Below are positions 4,710-9,378 of a DNA stretch of 9,378 bases, one piece after another. The notes under the pieces were generated by a model, which was given only the letters and a program-made list of their open reading frames with translations, did not search any database and had not been told where the DNA came from. The stretch comes from Collinsella sp. Its GTDB lineage: Bacteria > Actinomycetota > Coriobacteriia > Coriobacteriales > Coriobacteriaceae. How positions within the stretch are numbered: the stretch's first letter is position 1; each line of letters begins with the position of its first letter. The stretch covers positions 1-9,378 of the forward strand of contig WGSQ01000065.1 of NCBI GenBank assembly GCA_014871605.1, written 5' to 3'. The position numbers and the translations under genes are program-made.

Positions 4710-7709
4710 ATGGTAAATGATTTGAGCGGTATAGACGACCTCGAGCTGATGCCGCTGGGCGGAGGCTATATGGTGCGACGCGAGCGCTTGATGAATGAGC
4801 TCATCGCCAAGGGCCGAAAGGCCGGCATCGTGGTTCTTTATGCGCCCGACGGGTTTGGGAAGACCGCGGTGCTGCTGCAGTACACCCATGAGGTTAAATG
4901 CGACCCGACGCGAGGCCCCGTGCGGATTATCGAGGCCGATCGCGCCATTGGGCGCGAGGTGTTTATGCAGCTCGAGGTGGTTACCGAAGAACTCAAAGAC
5001 AAACCGCACTCCCTTATCGCGATTGATAATGTGCCAAACCTCGATCAGCACGATACCGAAGACCTCATCGACAGGATTCGCGGCTTGCGCGCTATGGGGA
5101 TAGGAGTCTTTATCTCCTGCCGTCCTTCAAATCGTCAGCTGATTCACGGGCTGGGCGATTCGGTTAAGATCAATGCGCAGATGCTCAAGGTGCATGCCTA
5201 TGAGTATTCGGCGTGGGCATCGGCGTTTTCGATCAGCACATCGCTCGACTTTTATCAGCTCACGCAGGGCGTGCCCGAGCTCGTTTCGGCATTGCAGACA
5301 GGTCTGTATGGCCAAGGTGACGTAGCCGGCCTGCTCGAAAACGAGATTGTCAACGTATATGGCGCGGCACTTGCCGATCTGGCTTCGCTCGACAATAATG
5401 CGCTGTTTTGCGTGGCATGTCTCATGGTTTTGATGGGCGAGGGCAATATCGCAGAACTCGAGGCTTGTGGGGTGAGGTTGTCGATGGTCGACCAGTCCTA
5501 CTTTGTGCGCGACTACCCGATCTTTGGCTTGGATCCCGCCGAGCGGAGTTTTACGTGTCTGGGCACGGAGGATAACGGACGCTTGCGTTTGCGTAAGTTG
5601 GTGGCCGAGGTTCGCCCCGAACTTGTTCCGAGGGCGGCCCGGATTTTGCTTAAGGCGGGCCGATGCGATGCGGCGATGGGCCTGGCGGACGCCTTTTTGG
5701 ACCGTGAAGCGGTCCTTGAACTTGCTGGGCAGTATGGGGTCGATCTGGCCCTGACGGGGCACGGGGCCGATATCTGCCGAGCAGCGCTGGGCACGATCGA
5801 TGCTGACGATCTGGCTCCAGAGCCAACGCCTGCCGAGACACTCGGCGTATATCTGGCAGCGGTCAGCGTGTCCAATACAAAGCTCGCTCGCTATATGGCA
5901 TCGGTTATCGAGCGCGGGGGCGAACGGGCGGCCTGTGAAATAGACCCTGTTTCATGGAGGGTGGCCCAGACGCTGACGGCTGTTTGCTATGGGGACAACG
6001 GGCTTGGGCTTCCTACGAACCTGGCCGTGCCAGAAATCGAGACATCCCATACCGCACTCGATATGTTGTTTGCGCATATCGAGGTCAAGCGGTGCCTGAC
6101 CGAGCGGGGAGATGACGGCGGCGTTCTACAGCAGCTCAAAACGAGCAAGGCCTACGACTGCGAGCTCGACATCGCGGGGATTGTTATACGGGCCGATAGT
6201 ATGCTGGTGGAGCTCTTTGACGGGTCGTTTGCGGGAACCGACGAGCGCGACGACGAGATGACGGTGGTGCGGGAGGCGCTCGGCGTACGCGGGCTTAAGG
6301 CGATGGCTATCTGGGTGCGCATGGTGTTGGCGGCACGGCGGCTCCTTTCCGGCTTGCCGGTAACCGACGACGCGGCGTTCAACGAGCTCGATCGTTTTGC
6401 TGTGCGCATGCGCGACAACCAGATTCAGCTGTTTGGCCTGTTGCTAGAAGGCTGGCAGTCGCTGGCAGAGGGACGGCCGGTTAATGCAAAGTTCCGTGCG
6501 GTCCAAGTGCTCAAACTTGCCGAGGAGTCGATTGCGTACATGCGCGATAACGCATTGCTGCTGGAACGCGCGGCATATCTGCGTAACACCTCGATGGTTT
6601 CGGTGCGCGAGGAAGCGGAACTACTCGATATAAGCCAGACGCAGGTTGGTGGCGCAGAAGCCTGGATGGTGGCGCTGCATTTGGCCTGTGCGGGCCGAGA
6701 CAGCGATCTTGCGGCCTGGATGTCCATGAATCGTGCGGGGATTCTAGAGCCATCGTATCGGCTCTTTGCGCGCCTTGCCATGCATTGTCTGGGCGAGCCG
6801 GCGGCCAGGATACGCAAGAAGCTTCCCGTGCGCGAGCTGTCGCGGTACTCGCTGCGCGACGATTTGGAAGGGGAGAGCGAGCGCCTATTCCAGGCTGGCG
6901 AGGTTAAAGTCGTTGATACCATCGACCATATCGAGATTCGCATGTTTGGTGCGTTTCGCGCCGAGCGCGACGGGTTTCCCATCACGGACAAAATGTGGCG
7001 CCGCAAGAAGGCGGCGACGCTTGCCGAGCGGCTTGCGCTGGGCATGGATGCGCTCGTCGATCGTGAGACGCTGGCCATGGAGCTGTGGCCCCATGCCGAG
7101 TTCAATAGCGCCCGCAACAACCTGTACTCGACGATATCGCGCTTGCGGTCGGCTTTGGGGCCGACGCCGGATGGCAAGTCATGCGTGCTCATCCAAAATG
7201 AATGCATTGGGCTCAACGGTGACTACGTCAAGACCGATGTACGGCTGTTTGACCAGATAAGCCGCGAGGTTTTGGGAAATCGCACGGGTGCGCGCGGGCC
7301 CCATTTAGTTGAACTGTGCCTTAAGATTGAGCAGCTTTATGCCGGACCGCTGTATGTTCCCAATGGCTGTAATCCCACCTACTTTTTGCGTATGCGACGC
7401 ATTATGCAGTCAAAGTACATCGATTGCATGATTAAGGGAGCAAATGCCGCTCTAGAAGAAAACGACCTGCAGTCGGCGATTTGGCTGGCGGAGTCGGGGC
7501 TTCGGCAGGAAACGGCGCGTGAGGATATGGTGCGCTGCGCCATGCGTGTCTACAGCGCGGCGGGGCGGCGGCGCGATATCGTCGAGCTGTACAGCGGGCA
7601 TATGCACCATCTGAGGGAGCAGGTCAATGGCGTGCCCGAGCCCGAGACGCGGCGTCTATACGAGCGCTTGGTGGAGGGGCGGCTCAATCGCGTGCTGGTC
7701 GAGCGATAA
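4710..7709 (+). CDS. Large STAND-type ATPase / BTAD transcriptional regulator
   Basis: A 999-residue probable signal-integrating transcription factor. Near the N-terminus is a P-loop, YAPDGFGKTAV (Walker A, Lys51-Thr52), then a Walker B-like SLIAIDNVP (Asp106), a sensor-like ISCRPS (135-140) and TQGVPEL with a GxP (187-189), as in STAND/MalT ATPases. Residues about 230-735 look helical and resemble MalT/TPR-type superhelical sensors, though I see no strict TPR consensus. The winged helix (about 740-835) starts IEIRMFGAFRAERDG and contains the recognition-helix stretch ARNNLYSTISRLRSALG. A BTAD-like helical domain (about 843-985) follows. Classical AfsR/SARP proteins carry winged helix and BTAD first, so this order is inverted. 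ATG 4710 has GAGGAG 5 bases upstream. It has its own long upstream region with repeated motifs. Ligand and targets are unknown; the adjacent amino-sugar genes are only a guess. Confidence 0.85.
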   Translation: MVNDLSGIDDLELMPLGGGYMVRRERLMNELIAKGRKAGIVVLYAPDGFGKTAVLLQYTHEVKCDPTRGPVRIIEADRAIGREVFMQLEVVTEELKDKPHSLIAIDNVPNLDQHDTEDLIDRIRGLRAMGIGVFISCRPSNRQLIHGLGDSVKINAQMLKVHAYEYSAWASAFSISTSLDFYQLTQGVPELVSALQTGLYGQGDVAGLLENEIVNVYGAALADLASLDNNALFCVACLMVLMGEGNIAELEACGVRLSMVDQSYFVRDYPIFGLDPAERSFTCLGTEDNGRLRLRKLVAEVRPELVPRAARILLKAGRCDAAMGLADAFLDREAVLELAGQYGVDLALTGHGADICRAALGTIDADDLAPEPTPAETLGVYLAAVSVSNTKLARYMASVIERGGERAACEIDPVSWRVAQTLTAVCYGDNGLGLPTNLAVPEIETSHTALDMLFAHIEVKRCLTERGDDGGVLQQLKTSKAYDCELDIAGIVIRADSMLVELFDGSFAGTDERDDEMTVVREALGVRGLKAMAIWVRMVLAARRLLSGLPVTDDAAFNELDRFAVRMRDNQIQLFGLLLEGWQSLAEGRPVNAKFRAVQVLKLAEESIAYMRDNALLLERAAYLRNTSMVSVREEAELLDISQTQVGGAEAWMVALHLACAGRDSDLAAWMSMNRAGILEPSYRLFARLAMHCLGEPAARIRKKLPVRELSRYSLRDDLEGESERLFQAGEVKVVDTIDHIEIRMFGAFRAERDGFPITDKMWRRKKAATLAERLALGMDALVDRETLAMELWPHAEFNSARNNLYSTISRLRSALGPTPDGKSCVLIQNECIGLNGDYVKTDVRLFDQISREVLGNRTGARGPHLVELCLKIEQLYAGPLYVPNGCNPTYFLRMRRIMQSKYIDCMIKGANAALEENDLQSAIWLAESGLRQETAREDMVRCAMRVYSAAGRRRDIVELYSGHMHHLREQVNGVPEPETRRLYERLVEGRLNRVLVER

Positions 7710-7741
7710 AAAACGGGCGCCCGAAGTACTTGGGCACCCGT
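7708..7741 (-). terminator. Terminator of the yhbY unit, abutting the regulator stop
   Basis: The arms ACGGG-C-GCCC and GGGC-A-CCCGT (within 7713-7741) form a stem with one mismatch. On the minus strand it is followed by TTTTTT (7708-7713), which overlaps the TAA of the convergent regulator gene. On the plus strand no T-run follows, so termination of the regulator transcript is less certain, although the hairpin would be present in it. Confidence 0.85.
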
Positions 7742-7778
7742 AAGCTTGCTATGTGTTGGCTCGCCGGATCATTGGCTC

Positions 7779-8078
7779 TTAGACGAGCTTGATCTTCTCG
7801 ATGTCCTTGCGCGAGGACTCGCGATACAGCGAGAACTTGCGGCCGATGACCTGGACGACGTCGGCGTGGCAGCGCTCAGCGAGCTCTTCGGCGGCCTCGC
7901 GGGCAGAAAGGCTGGAGCCGTCCAGCACGGAGCACTTAACGAGCTCGTGCTTCTCCAGGTAGGCAACCGTCTGCTCGACGGTGCCCTCGTTGACATCGGA
8001 CTTACCGATGATGATGGCGGGGTTGAGGTGATGGGCCATGCTGCGAAGCTGCTTGACCTGGGCTCCTGTCAGTGCCAT
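7779..8078 (-). CDS. yhbY: YhbY-family RNA-binding protein
   Basis: A 99-residue single CRS1-YhbY (KH-like) domain protein. In other bacteria YhbY associates with pre-50S particles and assists ribosome assembly. Landmarks: the N-terminal LTGAQVKQLRSMAHHLNPAIIIGK (3-26), the helix HELVKCSVL (44-52), and the C-terminal ADVVQVIGRKFSLYR (72-86), the classic 'vVQviGrk.vLyR' end. The RNA-contact loop is usually GxxG (E. coli GSNG), but here it is GKSD (25-28), so the second glycine is Asp28 (codon at 7995-7997). ATG 8078 fits the conserved N-terminus; the upstream GAAAGCGAG is only a weak Shine-Dalgarno. It lies 158 bases downstream of the methyltransferase gene on the same strand, so co-transcription is possible. 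A terminator follows 37 bases after the stop. Confidence 0.94.
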   Translation of the reverse strand: MALTGAQVKQLRSMAHHLNPAIIIGKSDVNEGTVEQTVAYLEKHELVKCSVLDGSSLSAREAAEELAERCHADVVQVIGRKFSLYRESSRKDIEKIKLV

Positions 8079-8104
8079 GGGTTCTCGCTTTCTATGTATG
8101 GGGC

Positions 8105-8119
8105 GCCCCGCGACGGGGC
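8105..8119 (-). promoter_or_regulatory. GC hairpin in the yhbY upstream region
   Basis: GCCCCG and CGGGGC form a perfect 6-pair stem with a 3-base loop, ending 26 bases before the yhbY start codon on the minus strand. The rest of 8079-8236 shows no gene and no convincing promoter; a TAGATT box lies just upstream of the hairpin but without a -35. It could be a weak terminator of the methyltransferase transcript or a leader element. Confidence 0.35.
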
Positions 8120-8236
8120 CTTAATCTACGTGAGCTGTCCCACGATAGCGCAGGAACGGCGCGGTGTGGAGCGCGTTTGCCCAGTTCAAAAAGAATGCGG
8201 ATGCCGAGTGAGTGGGCGGTGCGGGCTGCGAACAGG

Positions 8237-9124
8237 CTACGAGCGGGGCGCAGAGACCGGTTCCCATGCAATAAACGCCCAACGAACCTTGCGGACATGA
8301 TCGAGCATATAGCGCCCCTGCGGCACGCCCTTGGAGCCCGGCTCACCGGCATGGGGGTTCTCGATCATGTGTTGAGCGATGTAGTCGCGCAGGCGGTCGA
8401 TCTTATCCTCGTTGCCATGCTCGAGCATACGGGAAAAATCTGCTACGCCCGCCTCAAGGCTATCGAAGGTATCGCGACGAGGCGATTCAAAGTATGTAAC
8501 CTGCGGCAGGGCACCCATCTGAATGAGGATGTTGAAGGCGTACACAAAGCCATTACTGCAGGTAACCGAGGCGCCGATAGCGTTCATCAAGTGCAGATCA
8601 TAGCGCGGGCTGGAGTTGGCGACCATCGTGACAGCACAACGCCGACGAGCCGTACGATCAAGCTTGGCAAGCGCACCTTTTAGATTGGTCGTCGTAACCG
8701 ACCGACTGGCAAAGGCAACATCCACCGCTTTCGCGACCGGTCCAACCAAATCCCAATCATCATCCCAAGCAAGCTCAAGCGGCGTAATGCGATCCTCGAG
8801 CCCGTAATACTCAATGCCGGCATCAAGCGTGCCCAACATGGCAGGAGAGAAGTCGGCAGCAATTACGGAATGCCCAGCCTGAGCAAGCGGAATAGCAATC
8901 GACCCAGCCCCACACCCCATATCAAGCACCGACTCACCAGGCTTCAACGCCAACAGCTTTATAAAATCCCGAGCATAAGGGGCAGTCTCCAACGGCCGAA
9001 AATGCCGAGCCCGCTTATCCCATTCAAAAGAATCATCAGCTCGTCGCCGACCAGCTTGCAGGCGCATCCATTCGCCATTCCAATCCGCAGCAAGCAGCTC
9101 AGAACGATTCTCCCCATCAACCAC
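8237..9124 (-). CDS. Class I SAM-dependent methyltransferase
   Basis: A 295-residue cytoplasmic methyltransferase of unknown substrate. Motif I, SVLDMGCGAGSIAIPLAQAG, is at 65-84, and motif II ends in Asp91 (SVIAADFSPAML). A conserved-looking N-terminal arm (about 8-45, ELLAADWNGEWMRLQAGRRRAD) precedes the Rossmann core. The C-terminal part ends GVPQGRYMLDHVRKVRWAFI. Start choice: an ATG 60 bases further upstream (9184) would add a hydrophobic, signal-peptide-like stretch, but those codons are an intrinsic terminator hairpin with its T-run. The GTG at 9122-9124 has AGGAGG 7 bases upstream (9132-9137) and is preferred. No promoter fits between terminator and start, so expression probably depends on read-through from further upstream. 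It could act on a small molecule or cofactor; nothing in the sequence decides this. Confidence 0.87.
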   Translation of the reverse strand: MVDGENRSELLAADWNGEWMRLQAGRRRADDSFEWDKRARHFRPLETAPYARDFIKLLALKPGESVLDMGCGAGSIAIPLAQAGHSVIAADFSPAMLGTLDAGIEYYGLEDRITPLELAWDDDWDLVGPVAKAVDVAFASRSVTTTNLKGALAKLDRTARRRCAVTMVANSSPRYDLHLMNAIGASVTCSNGFVYAFNILIQMGALPQVTYFESPRRDTFDSLEAGVADFSRMLEHGNEDKIDRLRDYIAQHMIENPHAGEPGSKGVPQGRYMLDHVRKVRWAFIAWEPVSAPRS

Positions 9125-9131
9125 GGGCCAA

Positions 9132-9137
9132 CCTCCT
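9132..9137 (-). promoter_or_regulatory. Ribosome binding site that sets the methyltransferase start
   Basis: AGGAGG on the minus strand, 7 bases before the GTG at 9124. It lies 5 bases beyond the end of the upstream terminator and favours GTG over the upstream ATG at 9184. Confidence 0.75.
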
Positions 9138-9142
9138 AGCAA

Positions 9143-9175
9143 CAAAAAAGCGACTCCTCCCAAAAGAAGAGCCGC
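9143..9175 (-). terminator. Intrinsic terminator directly upstream of the methyltransferase
   Basis: On the minus strand GCGGCTCTTC (9175-9166) pairs with GAGGAGTCGC (9159-9150), with two G-T pairs, around a short loop, followed by TTTTTT (9149-9144). The structure is directional: the plus strand has no T-run. It ends 5 bases before the methyltransferase ribosome binding site, so it either ends an upstream transcript or acts as an attenuator. Confidence 0.9.
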
Positions 9176-9378
9176 AACCAGCATATATCAGAAAGAACCG
9201 TTCCAACGCCAAACCGCCCTCACAACCAAGGCGGGCAGGAGCGAAGCGACTGCCATACGGGATAGAACCCAACTGAGGTCCCGTTGTGCGGGAGTCCCGG
9301 GGAGGGCAAATATATAAGGTCGATCGCGAGTTCCGCACGAGCCGGAGAGCACTTAATGTGCTCTCCGTGCGAGTCAGG
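9176..9378 (-). promoter_or_regulatory. Hairpin-rich region upstream of the terminator, candidate leader RNA
   Basis: No gene is supported here. Read on the minus strand there are successive inverted repeats: a perfect 10-pair stem with loop of 5 (arms 9358-9367 and 9343-9352); TCCCG 9279-9283, which can pair either with CGGGA 9289-9293 or with CGGGA 9258-9262, but not both; GGCAG/CTGCC (9234-9238, 9250-9254); and CCGCC/GGCGG (9214-9218, 9230-9234). Then comes the terminator. An AT-rich TATATT (near 9308-9313) could be a -10 but has no good -35. The region is consistent with a cis-regulatory leader or a small RNA. The right-hand edge of the window hides its beginning. Confidence 0.35.

Noticed and set aside
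4468..4716. 82-codon plus-strand frame ending inside the regulator gene
   Set aside because: No good Shine-Dalgarno, an unusual composition, and it overlaps the repeated motifs and the regulator ribosome binding site. It is more likely regulatory DNA.
9176..9250. T-box leader in front of the methyltransferase
   Set aside because: A TGGAAC sequence loosely resembles the T-box core, but the conserved 14-base element and a terminator strand complementary to it are missing, and a methyltransferase is not a usual T-box target.
9117..9338. 73-codon minus-strand frame upstream of the methyltransferase
   Set aside because: It runs through the terminator hairpin and other stems; no recognisable protein and no ribosome binding site.

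Overview
The window reads as a gene-dense stretch of chromosome from a high-GC Gram-positive bacterium. The gene order (rplM-rpsI-glmM), the strong C/G preference at third codon positions, and a BTAD/SARP-type regulator point to Actinomycetota. The protein flavour resembles gut Coriobacteriia (Collinsella-like); that genus-level statement is recall and inference, not a database result.

Left part (1-2692): the 3' end of a probable patatin-family lipid hydrolase, then a clear promoter and a short hairpin leader feeding the ribosomal protein operon rplM-rpsI. A textbook intrinsic terminator closes that operon, and glmM (phosphoglucosamine mutase) follows.

Middle (2693-4321): a stand-alone glucose-type PTS EIIA, then 271 bases without a gene but rich in inverted repeats, then nagB (glucosamine-6-phosphate deaminase) and its terminator. 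GlmM draws GlcN-6-P towards the cell wall, NagB returns GlcN-6-P to glycolysis, and EIIA carries phosphate for sugar uptake. The stretch is therefore a small cluster around amino-sugar partitioning. The nagB 5' region contains two mutually exclusive pairings around the Shine-Dalgarno sequence.

Right-centre (4322-7709): a 388-base region between the nagB terminator and the next gene, with a repeated CTTGCCGC-type motif, followed by a 999-residue regulator. This protein has an N-terminal STAND-type ATPase, a long helical middle and a C-terminal winged helix plus BTAD. That order is the reverse of the classical AfsR/SARP layout.

Right end, minus strand (7708-9378): yhbY (CRS1-YhbY ribosome-assembly protein), with a terminator abutting the convergent regulator gene, and a class I SAM-dependent methyltransferase. 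The methyltransferase start codon lies 18 bases downstream of a strong intrinsic terminator, and that terminator is preceded by several stacked hairpins. This looks like a transcription-attenuation leader.

No mobile element, CRISPR array, tRNA, rRNA or defence system was seen. The best candidates for something undescribed are RNA-level: the nagB leader and the methyltransferase leader. Protein-level oddities are a missing metal-loop aspartate in GlmM, a lost GxxG glycine in YhbY, and the regulator architecture.
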